Positions 37,130 to 46,731 of a stretch of DNA of 64,000 nt are shown in pieces. Under the pieces are notes generated by a model. It worked only from the letters and a program-made list of their open reading frames with translations, ran no database searches and was not told where the DNA came from. Every line of letters starts with the position of its first letter. The stretch's first letter is position 1. The DNA comes from Terriglobia bacterium (GTDB lineage Bacteria; Acidobacteriota; Terriglobia; Bryobacterales; Bryobacteraceae), in assembly GCA_020073445.1 (NCBI GenBank), contig JAIQFE010000002.1:186001-250000 (forward strand), read 5' to 3'. Made by a program: the position numbers and the translations under genes.

Positions 37130-38551
37130 TTACTGTTTTCCCGCAGCAGGCGGGGGGACGGGGCGTTCGTTCCCAAAGTGGTCGGCGAGCTGGTCAGCCG
37201 TGAAACCGCCGCCGGGGCGAGGTTGCTCCGCTAACATAGTCGCGTTCCAGTTCTCATAGTCCTGAACCAGGCGGCGATACGCTTCCGGCTGGCGATTCTT
37301 GAGGTTGGCACGCTCCAGAGGATCGTCAACCACGTTAAACAGGAACGTGTTCTCGCGAATCTTGAGGTACTTCAGGTCGCCGTCGCGGATCGCGTGTTGC
37401 GATTTCTCGTTGTATCGCCAGTACAGTTTGCGCGGAACCGGCGCGGCGTTCTGCGTGAGCGCCGGCAGCAGGCTCATGCCATCAGGAGGATAGTTGGGAT
37501 CGGGGCGCGTACCGGCCGCGGCCAGCAGCGTCGGAAGCCAGTCCATCGAAATGGCGACTTGCTGCGTGGTGCTTCCGGCTTTAATATGACCGGGCCAGCG
37601 TACCAGCGCAGGGATCCTCAAGCCGCCTTCCAGAAGCTCGGTTTTCTTTCCGGTAAACGGCCAGGTGTCCGCGAAACGCTCTCCGCCGTTATCGCTGGTG
37701 AAGATCACGATGGTGTTGTCCGCGATGCCGGTGCTGGCGAGGGTCTGAAGCACGCGGCCGACCTGCTTGTCCAACTCCCCGACCATCGCGGCGTAAGTTT
37801 TGAGCGAGCCGCCGTCGTAGTCCGCGAGCGCCCGGATGCGCTGCGATTCGGCCTCGTCATTGGGTCCCTCCCACGGCCAGTGGGGCGCGTTAAAGTGCAG
37901 GCTCACCAGGAACGGCCGGCGCTGCGCGGCGTAGTCGCTGATGGTTTTGACGGCGCGATCGCCCAGCAGGGTAGTCAGGTAGCCGGTCTGGTCGATCGGC
38001 GTATCGCCGTCCCAGAGGTCGGCGGCGGCACCGGGAGCCAGATTGGCCTTGTGCGAGAAATAGTCGACGGCTCCGTTATGGAATCCCCAGAAGTGGTCGT
38101 AGCCGCTCTTGAGCGGGCTGTAGTTGGGCAGATTACCGAGGTGCCATTTCCCGAGCAGTGTCGTCCCATATCCGGCTTTCCGGAGCAGCGACGGCAAGGT
38201 GGGATGTTCGGGCGGCAGTCCCACATTCGTGTTGCCGGTGCCAAGAGGTTCGGCGAGGCCGACGGGCAAGCGGTACTGATAGCGTCCAGTGATGAGGGCG
38301 GTGCGAGTGGCCGAACAGACGGCCGAGTTGGCGTAGGCTTGCAGGAACTTCATGCCCTCGGCCGCCAAGCGGTCGATATTGGGCGTGGTGTAGTCGCGGC
38401 GGCCGTAGCAGGAGAGATCGGCGTAGCCCATATCGTCGGCCATCATGTAGACGATGTTGGGAGGTGCTCCCTGAGCGCGGGAAGTGCGCGCGGCGAGGGC
38501 CAGTGCCAGCGGGGTCGCGAGGACGTTGCGGCGGGTGAGCGGTTTGGTCAC
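37130..38551 (-). CDS. Exported sulfatase (alkaline-phosphatase superfamily)
   Basis: A 473-residue arylsulfatase-type enzyme that removes sulfate from carbohydrates or aryl compounds. The N-terminus (TKPLTRRNVLATPLALALA) has a twin-arginine-like signal. Metal ligands come from NIVYMMADDMG near 32. The formylglycine site is CSATRTALITGRY near 81-93, the Ala variant of C-x-P-x-R, so activation needs a formylglycine-generating enzyme or an anaerobic maturase. LLGKWHLGN near 135 and TSDNGGE near 290 are further active-site segments. It starts with GTG five bases after the kinase stop. Confidence 0.93.
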   Translation of the reverse strand: MTKPLTRRNVLATPLALALAARTSRAQGAPPNIVYMMADDMGYADLSCYGRRDYTTPNIDRLAAEGMKFLQAYANSAVCSATRTALITGRYQYRLPVGLAEPLGTGNTNVGLPPEHPTLPSLLRKAGYGTTLLGKWHLGNLPNYSPLKSGYDHFWGFHNGAVDYFSHKANLAPGAAADLWDGDTPIDQTGYLTTLLGDRAVKTISDYAAQRRPFLVSLHFNAPHWPWEGPNDEAESQRIRALADYDGGSLKTYAAMVGELDKQVGRVLQTLASTGIADNTIVIFTSDNGGERFADTWPFTGKKTELLEGGLRIPALVRWPGHIKAGSTTQQVAISMDWLPTLLAAAGTRPDPNYPPDGMSLLPALTQNAAPVPRKLYWRYNEKSQHAIRDGDLKYLKIRENTFLFNVVDDPLERANLKNRQPEAYRRLVQDYENWNATMLAEQPRPGGGFTADQLADHFGNERPVPPPAAGKQ

Positions 38552-38556
38552 GAGAA

Positions 38557-41382
38557 TTAGTGTAGCGCCGCGAACTCCTTTTTGGCTTCGAGGAAGACCG
38601 GGATATCCTGGTCGGCGTCTTTCCAGAGGGTGAGGAAGTCCTGGTAAGCAACCCTTGCCTTGGCCGTATCTCCTGACATGGCCAACGCTCGGCCGAGTTG
38701 CAGGTGCGCCAGTGCGCCAATGGGATCGCTGACTACAATCGTGCGGCCATCCATGATCCTCTGGAATTCCGCCGCGGCTTCGGAGCCTTGGTGTGCTGCC
38801 AGATAGGCCAGGCCGCGCACATACACCGTATAGAAGTTGCCGAAGAAAAAGGGAGAGGCGGAGGGCGGTATACCTCGATCATAGGGCAGCGAAACCTGAA
38901 GCATTTCGATAGCTTTGGAAGGCTGGCCGCCGTCCAATTCGAGAAGGGCGCGAATCGCAGGCAGGTAAAAGACCTTGACTCCTGTGTCCTCCGGAAAGCG
39001 CTTTTCCAGATCTTTCGCGAGTACCCTTGAGCGGGAGGATTCCCCCGACAACGCCAGGGCGAAGGCAGCGCCGTACTCTGCGTCGCGATCCTTGGAAAGG
39101 TCCGCTGCCTCCGCTGCGCCCTTCCTGGCTGCGGCGACATTGCCGAAGAACGCGTCCCACAGTGCCGGGCCGATTTTTATTAGGGCTTTCCGGCTGCGCT
39201 GGTCCGGTTCCTGGTTCAAGTCCGCCGCACGCTGGACCGCCGATTTCGCCTCTTTCAAGCGACCCGAGTACGCTAATACAAAACCACGACGGTCGAGGAC
39301 TAAATCGTCTGGCCCGGATGGCCCCTGTGCCAGAGCCACCTCGCGATCCATTCCTGCCTGATCGCCTTTCAGAAACGCGATGTCGTAGCGCTGTGCCGCG
39401 ATCTCAGGGATTTCCAGCTTGCGCTCCGATGCTCGCCGCAGGACCTTCTCGGCTTCCTCCACCCGGCCAGCGAATTGAGTGTTGAAGGCAAGCTGGAGAT
39501 ACCCGACGGCAAAGTCCGGATCGAGATTGATAAGCTGCTTGTCTACCTCGACTCCCTTTTCGAACTTGCCGAAAGTTGGGTACACAAACGATCCCAAAAT
39601 TCCGTGCGCGGGCTTCTCGCGAGGATAGGTTTGTGCCCACAACTCACAGGTCTGTAGCGCCTTTTCCAGGTCTCCGGTAACTTGTGTTTCGTAAGTGGCA
39701 GCGATGAAGAACTTCTCTCGGTCGCTGGCCCGATCCCGCAGCTCATAGGCCCTCTTGTTGCTTTCCGCGGAGAGGGAAGGCTGTCCCAGAAGACCATACG
39801 TAAATCCCAACGATGCGTAGGCCACGGCGAATTTAGGATCGATCTCAATGGCGCGCTGGAAGAGAGGAACACCGGCAGCCAAATCATGATCCGAGGTGAG
39901 ATGCTTCATGGCGGCGCTATAGGCTTTCAAGGCTTCGAGCGACGTGGTGGTAGCCTCTTCAAGCGGTGTGTTGTGCTGCTTGACCGTGGCGAGCGATTCG
40001 CCGACCTTGGTCCTGAACTTTATGGCGATTTGGCTCAGGGCGCTCATCACGTCTTCAATTCGAGCGGCCTGTACCTGCTCTTGATCGAGAATCTCTCCTG
40101 TTCGGCAGTTCTTGGCACGCAGCCCCACGACGTATTGGCTTCCGAGCCTGGCAATCGAGCCATCCAGCACGGCGGCGCTTCCAGTCCGCTCGCAGATTTC
40201 CTTGGCGATCTCCGGGGTTAGCCGTGCACCCGCCGTCTGGCCCATCAGCCCAAGCGTCTTCTGGATGCCTTGGTCAGAGATCAAGCTGAGGAAAGGCGAC
40301 TGCTCCAGCTGAATCGATAGTCCTTGGCGAAGCGTCTCGTCGAACACGGGATCTCCGGTGGCGTTGGCGAAATCGGCCAGGACAATCGTGTCCTTATCCG
40401 TGAGTGGCGCAGTGTGTCCCCGCTGCTGCCAATACAAGAACCCGCCGGCGCCCAGAATGAGCAAAGCAGCGGCGGCGATTCCGTATTTCAGCAGAGGCCT
40501 GCCGCTGCGGCTTGCGGTGGCCGGATTCGAACCCGATTGCAACCGCTGCAGATCATCGCGCAGCTCGGCGGCGGAGGGGTACCGCAACGCGCGATCTTTC
40601 TCCAGCAGCTCGCCGATGACGCGCTCCACTTCGGCTGGCACCTTCGGATTGCGCTCGCGAACCGCCTGGGGCATCTTGTTCAGGAGAGCTTCGTAGATGA
40701 TCGGGGACGTCGGGCCGTCAAAGGGCCGCGACCCTGTCACCATTTCGTATAAGACTACGCCGAGCGACCACAGATCGCTGCGCGCGTCGACCACTTCACC
40801 GCGGGCTTGTTCCGGCGACATGTAGGCGACGGTGCCCATGGCCGTGCCCGGCTCGGTCAGCATGTCCGCGGTCAGAGCGTCTGTGTCCGCCGGGTGATTG
40901 TGTTTGTCACCATACTTCGCAAGACCGAAGTCGAGCACCTTGGCGTGACCGCGTTCGGTGACAAAAATATTGGCCGGCTTAATATCGCGATGAATGATCC
41001 CCTTGGAGTGTGCCGCGTCCAGGGCGTCGGCGACTTCGATACTCAGCGTAAGAGCGGTGGCGATGTCGACAGGCTTGCCGTCGATGTGCTCCCGCAGGGT
41101 TTTGCCGTCGAGCAACTCCATCACCAGAAAAGGATGGCCCCCCGATTCACCTACGTCGTAAATCGCGCAGATATTGGGATGATTGAGCGCCGAAGCGGCG
41201 CGCGCCTCGCGCTGGAAGCGTTCCCGTGCAGTTTCCGTCGCAAACGCTTGTGGCAAAACCTTGACGGCGACGTCCCGATGAAGCCGTGAGTCCCGAGCCC
41301 GATAGACCTCGCCCATCCCGCCTTTGCCGATGGCGGCAAGGATCTCGTAGGGCCCGAGCTTGTCGCCTGCAGCGAGAGGCAT
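38557..41382 (-). CDS. Membrane-anchored Ser/Thr protein kinase with TPR domain
   Basis: A 941-residue PknB-type kinase. Kinase domain (about 10-275): glycine loop IGKGGMGEVY, AVKVL Lys, HRDIKPANIFV catalytic loop, DFGLA and a PEQARGE activation segment, all intact. One transmembrane helix lies near 294-315. The extracytoplasmic part (320-940) begins with a TolB-like segment, then TPR repeats (from about 500). This architecture is abundant in Acidobacteriota and senses unknown signals. The sulfatase gene follows by 5 bp, and the ABC permease gene precedes it by 42 bp. Confidence 0.94.
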   Translation of the reverse strand: MPLAAGDKLGPYEILAAIGKGGMGEVYRARDSRLHRDVAVKVLPQAFATETARERFQREARAASALNHPNICAIYDVGESGGHPFLVMELLDGKTLREHIDGKPVDIATALTLSIEVADALDAAHSKGIIHRDIKPANIFVTERGHAKVLDFGLAKYGDKHNHPADTDALTADMLTEPGTAMGTVAYMSPEQARGEVVDARSDLWSLGVVLYEMVTGSRPFDGPTSPIIYEALLNKMPQAVRERNPKVPAEVERVIGELLEKDRALRYPSAAELRDDLQRLQSGSNPATASRSGRPLLKYGIAAAALLILGAGGFLYWQQRGHTAPLTDKDTIVLADFANATGDPVFDETLRQGLSIQLEQSPFLSLISDQGIQKTLGLMGQTAGARLTPEIAKEICERTGSAAVLDGSIARLGSQYVVGLRAKNCRTGEILDQEQVQAARIEDVMSALSQIAIKFRTKVGESLATVKQHNTPLEEATTTSLEALKAYSAAMKHLTSDHDLAAGVPLFQRAIEIDPKFAVAYASLGFTYGLLGQPSLSAESNKRAYELRDRASDREKFFIAATYETQVTGDLEKALQTCELWAQTYPREKPAHGILGSFVYPTFGKFEKGVEVDKQLINLDPDFAVGYLQLAFNTQFAGRVEEAEKVLRRASERKLEIPEIAAQRYDIAFLKGDQAGMDREVALAQGPSGPDDLVLDRRGFVLAYSGRLKEAKSAVQRAADLNQEPDQRSRKALIKIGPALWDAFFGNVAAARKGAAEAADLSKDRDAEYGAAFALALSGESSRSRVLAKDLEKRFPEDTGVKVFYLPAIRALLELDGGQPSKAIEMLQVSLPYDRGIPPSASPFFFGNFYTVYVRGLAYLAAHQGSEAAAEFQRIMDGRTIVVSDPIGALAHLQLGRALAMSGDTAKARVAYQDFLTLWKDADQDIPVFLEAKKEFAALH

Positions 41383-41424
41383 GGAGTTGTAACGATTCTA
41401 ACTCAGGAGGGTGGTAAATCCCGT

Positions 41425-42762
41425 CTAGCCGCGCACGACCCATTGCGCCAGTTCCGCCAGTTTTGGAGCCTTGCCCTGGGAGAGAATCCCGATGCGGAAG
41501 ATGCGTGCGGCGGCCCAGATCACAGCGGCGGCGAAAACAATCGTCCCGATCAAGCCTACCCACGGCTGCCACCAGGGCACTCCGCCGGGCATGGCTTGCC
41601 GCAGGAGCATGATCATCGGTGTGAAGGGCGGGATGAATGACATCGCCGTCGATAAAGCACCGTTCGGCTGCTGCAGGATCGGGGTCAGCATCAGCATCGG
41701 AATCATGATCGGCAGGACCAACAGGAATGCGAGGCTTTGGGCGTCCTGAGGCGTGCTGCACGCCGACCCGAGCGCGACGCTCCATGCGGATAGCATCACC
41801 ACGTCGGCGATCAGGTACACGAAAAACCACGGGAGGAGATCCAGCGGCGCCAGTCCGAACACGGCCATCCCCGCGAGCACCGCCAAGCCTGCCAGGATGT
41901 AGAAAATCGAACTCGTTAGAGATGTTCCTAACGAGGCCAGAACTTTTCCCATCATCAGCTCGAAGGATGATGCGGAACATAGCAGCATTTCGAATACCCG
42001 CTGCATCTTGTCTTCGGCGACCGCACCTAAATGAGGCGCCGAGCCGGCTAGAACGACAACCATCAGCAGAACGGCCAGGAAGATCGGCACGGCCGCGGCC
42101 TGAACCGCATTTGTTTTTTCGCCGCCCAAGATCTTCCCTGTCGCTGGGTCCTGGGTTAACAGGCCCACGGACACTACGGGAACATCGCGCAAGACTTCTG
42201 GAGCGCGCGCTGGATCGATACCCAGTTGCGAGAGTCTCACGCGGCGGAGGCCGTCGTTGACGGCGGAGGACAGCGAGAGGCCCGACGGATTCAGCGCCGA
42301 AGAGTTGCTGTAAAAGCGGACCAGATCCTTCGCGGCCGCGGCATCACCGGGATCGGGCGGTTGGAGGACCTCGGCGGAAATGTCCACGACCAGCACAAGC
42401 TCGCCTTTGCGAATCCGGTCGGAGAGGGACAGGAGTTGAGCTTTCTCGTCGGCCTCCGGCTGCACTTGTTCGAAAATGAAGCGCGGCATCACGCGGACTC
42501 CGCCGGGGGCGTTGGGAACGCCTGGGCCGGATAGGGCCCTGCGGCTCAGTTCCTCCGCGGACTGTATCACCGTGGATGCGGCCACGCCGGTATGGTCGAT
42601 GATGGCGATGTGCTGGTCCTTGGCATTTCCCCGGACCGCCAGGGACGTGACCAGAAACGATGCGCCGATGAGTAGGGGGACCAGAACCAGGCCAACGAGG
42701 TACGCCTTGCTCAGAATGGTTTGCAGGTAGTCGCGCTTGGCGATGAGGAGAATCCTATTCAA
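41425..42762 (-). CDS. ABC-2 type transporter permease (NatB-like)
   Basis: A 445-residue membrane protein with an N-terminal helix after MNRILLIAKRDYLQTILSKA, a large extracytoplasmic domain (about 40-230), and five or six helices (235-430). This is the layout of NatB/YhaP permeases, which export Na+, antibiotics or unknown substrates with a partner ATPase. The TTG start at 42762 is favoured by GGAGGAGG six bases upstream. It overlaps the ATPase stop by 8 bp; longer upstream frames are rejected. Confidence 0.87.
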   Translation of the reverse strand: MNRILLIAKRDYLQTILSKAYLVGLVLVPLLIGASFLVTSLAVRGNAKDQHIAIIDHTGVAASTVIQSAEELSRRALSGPGVPNAPGGVRVMPRFIFEQVQPEADEKAQLLSLSDRIRKGELVLVVDISAEVLQPPDPGDAAAAKDLVRFYSNSSALNPSGLSLSSAVNDGLRRVRLSQLGIDPARAPEVLRDVPVVSVGLLTQDPATGKILGGEKTNAVQAAAVPIFLAVLLMVVVLAGSAPHLGAVAEDKMQRVFEMLLCSASSFELMMGKVLASLGTSLTSSIFYILAGLAVLAGMAVFGLAPLDLLPWFFVYLIADVVMLSAWSVALGSACSTPQDAQSLAFLLVLPIMIPMLMLTPILQQPNGALSTAMSFIPPFTPMIMLLRQAMPGGVPWWQPWVGLIGTIVFAAAVIWAAARIFRIGILSQGKAPKLAELAQWVVRG

Positions 42763-43663
42763 CCGGCGCCTCCTCCGGCTGGGGGCCGGCAATGCGGACG
42801 AAGATATCGTGAAGCGAAGGTTTGACCACCGAAAATGAGGCGATTCGCGCTCGGGATGCAAGCGCGTGGAGGACCTGCTGGGGATCGCATCCTTCGGTCA
42901 TACGCAGCTCCTGCACCTGGCCCAGATCGTTGATGCGCTCAATGCCCGGCAGTTCGCCAAGGGCCGCACGGCCCTCGACCTCCACCCGGATAGTGTCGCT
43001 TCCATAGCTTGCCTGGATGGAGGCGAGCGATCCGTCCAGCATTTTCTTGCCGCGAAAGATCATGAAAATCGAGTCGCACAAGCTTTCGGCCACGCCCATG
43101 TCGTGGGTGCTTAAGATGATGGTGCAACCGCGCTTCCGCATGTCGATAACCGCGCTGCGAATAGAATCGGCACTCACGGGATCGAGGCCGGTGAACGGTT
43201 CGTCCAGGATCAGCAACTTCGGCTCGGGAATTACCGTGGCGATGAACTGGACCTTCTGGCTCATGCCCTTGCTCAGGGTCTCCACTTTATCGTCCGCGCG
43301 ATTCGCCAGGCCCACGCGATCGAGCCACGAGTTCACTTGGGCTGTCACGTTGCGCCCACCGCGAAGTTCGCCATAGAACTCCAGCAGCGCGCGCACTTTC
43401 ATTTTCCGGTAGACGCCGCGCTCTTCGGGAAGATACCCGATGTCAGCGGAGCGAGTGCCGGAGCGGGCCTTCCCGAAGACCTGGATGGTGCCGGAATCCG
43501 GGTAGAAGATGTTGGCGATCATCCGCATGGTGGTGGACTTACCGGAGCCGTTCGGCCCGATGAACCCGTACACCGCGCCGTCCGGTACGGTGAGCGAGAG
43601 ATTGTCGACAGCGGTCACGTCGCCGAAGGTCTTGGTTACGCTGCTGATCTCGACTGCGGACAC
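42755..43663 (-). CDS. ABC transporter ATP-binding protein (NatA-like)
   Basis: A 302-residue ATPase with Walker A GPNGSGKSTT near residue 37, signature LSKGMSQKV near 131 (the NatA form rather than LSGGQ), Walker B LLILDEPFTGLDP near 150, and a switch His in STHDMG near 185. A C-terminal extension (220-302) is typical for this branch. GTG start. It pairs with the overlapping permease gene and follows thrC by 14 bp. Confidence 0.95.
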   Translation of the reverse strand: MSAVEISSVTKTFGDVTAVDNLSLTVPDGAVYGFIGPNGSGKSTTMRMIANIFYPDSGTIQVFGKARSGTRSADIGYLPEERGVYRKMKVRALLEFYGELRGGRNVTAQVNSWLDRVGLANRADDKVETLSKGMSQKVQFIATVIPEPKLLILDEPFTGLDPVSADSIRSAVIDMRKRGCTIILSTHDMGVAESLCDSIFMIFRGKKMLDGSLASIQASYGSDTIRVEVEGRAALGELPGIERINDLGQVQELRMTEGCDPQQVLHALASRARIASFSVVKPSLHDIFVRIAGPQPEEAPVE

Positions 43664-43677
43664 CGTCTAGGATGCTA

Positions 43678-44853
43678 TCACTTGCCGGCGCCCGAATAGG
43701 CGTCGAGGTATTTCAGGCCGGAGCCCGTGTTGTAGAGGACGATGCGATCGCTGGGCTTGAGGAAGCCGTTCCTGATGAGCTTGCGCGCGGCGGTGACGCA
43801 GGCAGCGCCCTCGGGCGCCGCGAAGATTCCTTCGAGGGATGCGAGTTCGCGGCCGGCATCGAGAATTTCTTCATCGCTGACAGCGATCGCGGTCCCCGCG
43901 CTCTCGCGGAGGATATTCAGAATCAGCACATCGCCCAGAGGCTTGGGGACGCGCAGCCCGGCAGCAACGGTCGAGGCATTTTGCCAGAACTCGGAGCGCG
44001 AAGCGTGCTGCTCGAAGGCGCGGACAATGGGCTGGCAGCCTTCAGCCTGCACGGCAATCATCTTGGGGCGTTTGGATGAGATCCAGCCGAGTTGTTCCAG
44101 TTCGTCGAAGGCTTTCCACATGCCGATCATGCCGACGCCGCCGCCGGTGGGATAGAAGATGGCATCGGGAAGCTCCCAGCCAAACTGCTCAGCGACCTCA
44201 TAGCCCATAGTCTTCTTGCCTTCGACGCGATAGGGCTCCTTGAGCGTGCTCATGTCGAACCAGCCTTCCTGGTCCTTGCGCTCGGCGACGATGCGTCCAC
44301 AATCGCTGATGAGGCCGTCGACCAACGTGACCTTCGCTCCGAGAGTTTTGCACTCAATGTAGTTGGATTGAGGCACGTCTTTCGGCATGAAGATGTGCGC
44401 CTCGATTCCAGCGGCTGCGGCATAAGCGGCCGCGGCGCTAGCGGCATTACCGGCGGACGGAATGGCGATCTTGCGAACACCGAGTTCCTTCGCCATGGTG
44501 ATCGCGGTGGTCATACCGCGAGCCTTGAAGGAGGCGGTAGGATTCAGCCCCTCGTCCTTCACCCAAAGCTCGGGCGCCTCCACGGCGGCGCCTAGGCGGG
44601 GGGTGTGGATCAGCGGCGTCATGCCTTCGCCGAGAGAGACGATGGACTCCGCGTGTTGGGGCGGAAGAACCGGCAGGTAGCGCCACAGGTCGGATCGCGA
44701 GGATCGAACCTGATCGAGGGTCCAGGTTGCTTTGATCGCGGGCAGATCGTAACGCACGTACAGCGTTCCGCCACAGGAACACAGGTTGTGAACCCGGTGG
44801 GGTTCGAAGCGGTTGGCGCAGAGGCTGCATTCGAGGTGGGTGACGTTCGGCAT
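43678..44853 (-). CDS. thrC: Threonine synthase
   Basis: PLP enzyme converting O-phosphohomoserine to threonine. From ATG 44853 (391 residues) it starts MPNVTHLECSLC with a zinc-ribbon-like Cys cluster (CSLC…CSCGG, residues 9-36). The PLP lysine is in NPTASFKARG near 105, the phosphate loop is IPSAGNAASA near 135, and PTGGGVGMIG near 233 binds PLP phosphate. An in-frame ATG at 44868 is a possible earlier start. Longer frames overlap the divergent dehydrogenase gene and are rejected. First gene of the run ending with the sulfatase. Confidence 0.93.
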   Translation of the reverse strand: MPNVTHLECSLCANRFEPHRVHNLCSCGGTLYVRYDLPAIKATWTLDQVRSSRSDLWRYLPVLPPQHAESIVSLGEGMTPLIHTPRLGAAVEAPELWVKDEGLNPTASFKARGMTTAITMAKELGVRKIAIPSAGNAASAAAAYAAAAGIEAHIFMPKDVPQSNYIECKTLGAKVTLVDGLISDCGRIVAERKDQEGWFDMSTLKEPYRVEGKKTMGYEVAEQFGWELPDAIFYPTGGGVGMIGMWKAFDELEQLGWISSKRPKMIAVQAEGCQPIVRAFEQHASRSEFWQNASTVAAGLRVPKPLGDVLILNILRESAGTAIAVSDEEILDAGRELASLEGIFAAPEGAACVTAARKLIRNGFLKPSDRIVLYNTGSGLKYLDAYSGAGK

Positions 44854-44884
44854 GGGTGGCTCTTTCATAGAATCGCCCATTCTG

Positions 44885-44890
44885 TATACT
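44885..44890 (+). promoter_or_regulatory. -10 box of the aldehyde dehydrogenase gene
   Basis: TATACT ends 9 nt before ATG 44900. There is no ribosome binding site between them, so the transcript may be leaderless. The surrounding GTATAC is palindromic, and the divergent thrC gene starts 17-32 bp away. Confidence 0.5.
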
Positions 44891-44899
44891 GGCTGGTTT

Positions 44900-46363
44900 A
44901 TGTCAGAGACACTGCTGGATAACTCTATTTGGGAAAAGAAGTACTTCGACGGCGCGTGGAAGACCGCGCCCAAAATGATTCCTGTGAGGGAACCGGCGAC
45001 CGGCGAATCGCTGGGCACCGCGGGCGGCGGGACGCCCGAACTGGCGGTGCAACTCACCGAGCAAGCTGCCAAGGCGCAGCCGGCTTGGGCCGCCAAGACC
45101 GCTGAAGAGCGCGCAAGGATCATGCGCGAGGCGGCCCGGATCATCGAAATGCACTCGAAAGAGATCATGGATTTCAACGTCCGTGAGACGGGCGGCGTGC
45201 AACCCAAAGCGGGTTACGAAGTGGCGATCGCCACGGGCGAGCTGTATCACTCGGCGGCCATCCTGATCCAGCCCATCGGCGAGATTCTTCCGCCGACCTC
45301 GCCGGACCGGATGAGCATGGCGATTCGCGTCCCGGTCGGCGTGGTCAGCGTGATCACGCCGTGGAACGTGCCGCTGGTGCTGGCCATGCGCTCGGTGGCT
45401 CCTGCATTGGCACTCGGCAACGCGGTGGTGCTGAAGCCGGATCATCAGACTCCGGTGACGGGTGGCTATCTGCTGGCTCGGGTGTTCGAGATGGCGGGAC
45501 TTCCGGCGGGCGTGTTCAGCGTGCTTCCCGGCGGACCGGATGTGGGCGAGGCGCTGGTGACCGCTCCCGCGGTGAGATTGGTCACGTTCACCGGATCGAG
45601 CGCCGTGGGGCGTCGTGTGGGTGAGCTGGCCGGCAAGGGTCTGAAGAAAGTTTCGCTAGAACTGGGCGGCAACAGTCCGATGATCATCCTGGATGACGCG
45701 GATCTGGATGCGGCAGCTTCGTGCGGCGCCTGGGGATCGTTCTTGCATCAGGGCCAGGTGTGCATGGCGACCAGCCGGCACATCGTGCATAAGAAGGTCG
45801 CGGCCGAGTACATGAAGAAGCTGGCCGAGCATGCTGCCGCGCTGCCGGTGGGCGATCCGTTCCGCGCGCATGTGGCGATCGGGCCGCTGATCAGCGAAAA
45901 ACAATTGACCCGCGTGGATGGGATCGTTCAGGATTCCGTGAAATCCGGCGCGAAAGTGGTGACGGGCGGCACGCACGAGGGCCTTTTCTATAAACCGACG
46001 GTGCTGGGCGATGTGAAGGTCGGGATGCGCGCGTACGACGAGGAGATTTTCGGGCCCGTGGCACCGGTGACGATCGCCGAGGACGACGATCAAGCGGTGG
46101 AACTGGCCAACGGGACGGGCTATGGCCTGGCGGCGTCGGTGATGACGGGGTCAGTGGATCGCGGGATGCGGATGGCCCGGCGGATCAAGGCGGGGATGGT
46201 GCACATCAACGATCAGACCATCGGCGACCATCCGGGGATTCCGATGGGCGGCATGGGGGCGTCGGGCAACGGCTCGCGCTTCGGGAGCACGACCAATCTG
46301 GACGAGTTCACCGAGTGGCAGTGGATCACCGTCAGCGCGACGCCTGCGAAGTATCCGTTTTGA
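44900..46363 (+). CDS. NAD(P)-dependent aldehyde dehydrogenase
   Basis: A 487-residue ALDH-superfamily enzyme oxidising an aldehyde to its acid. Motifs: TPWNVPLVLAM near 155, the cofactor-binding FTGSSAVGR near 230, catalytic Glu in LELGGNSPMI near 255, and catalytic Cys in HQGQVCMATSRHIV near 288. Sequence style is close to benzaldehyde/vanillin dehydrogenases, which would fit the feruloyl-esterase-like gene elsewhere in the window, but substrate is not determinable. The 3' end overlaps the DUF2892 gene by 32 bp. Confidence 0.92.
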   Translation: MSETLLDNSIWEKKYFDGAWKTAPKMIPVREPATGESLGTAGGGTPELAVQLTEQAAKAQPAWAAKTAEERARIMREAARIIEMHSKEIMDFNVRETGGVQPKAGYEVAIATGELYHSAAILIQPIGEILPPTSPDRMSMAIRVPVGVVSVITPWNVPLVLAMRSVAPALALGNAVVLKPDHQTPVTGGYLLARVFEMAGLPAGVFSVLPGGPDVGEALVTAPAVRLVTFTGSSAVGRRVGELAGKGLKKVSLELGGNSPMIILDDADLDAAASCGAWGSFLHQGQVCMATSRHIVHKKVAAEYMKKLAEHAAALPVGDPFRAHVAIGPLISEKQLTRVDGIVQDSVKSGAKVVTGGTHEGLFYKPTVLGDVKVGMRAYDEEIFGPVAPVTIAEDDDQAVELANGTGYGLAASVMTGSVDRGMRMARRIKAGMVHINDQTIGDHPGIPMGGMGASGNGSRFGSTTNLDEFTEWQWITVSATPAKYPF

Positions 46364-46586
46364 TGGCGCAGGCTGGGCCGGTTTTGCGCTGAAGTATCGT
46401 CGCGATCAGTCCGACGATCCAGCACATGGGGCAGCCTCCCAGGCAGATGAGGGCGCAGACACCAGGCACCAAGGCCCACCACCCCAAGACCGGCGCATAC
46501 TGAAGCGCTACCGCCAGGAATCCCAAGCCGATGATTCCTCTAAGGATATGGATGGCGACGTTGCGGCTCGGGAACATCGATTTCAT
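46332..46586 (-). CDS. DUF2892 (YgaP-like) membrane protein
   Basis: An 84-residue inner-membrane protein with two helices joined by a short turn. The family pattern is visible: N-terminal RNVAIHILRG, then GWWALVPGVCALICLGGCP with CPMC. DUF2892 domains form the membrane part of YgaP-type rhodaneses; here the domain stands alone. It overlaps the end of the convergent aldehyde dehydrogenase gene by 32 bp. Confidence 0.85.
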   Translation of the reverse strand: MKSMFPSRNVAIHILRGIIGLGFLAVALQYAPVLGWWALVPGVCALICLGGCPMCWIVGLIATILQRKTGPACAIKTDTSQASR

Positions 46587-46731
46587 TTTCGTTCATCCAC
46601 GACAGAAAATCGAGGCCTCAGGGATCCGAACAATTCCTCCAACGCGCTGTACGAGAAGTTGACGCGAGTTAAGTGATACATAGTGACCGGCCTAGAGGCC
46701 GATCGTACTTCTGCCGATAGAAGAAACACCT

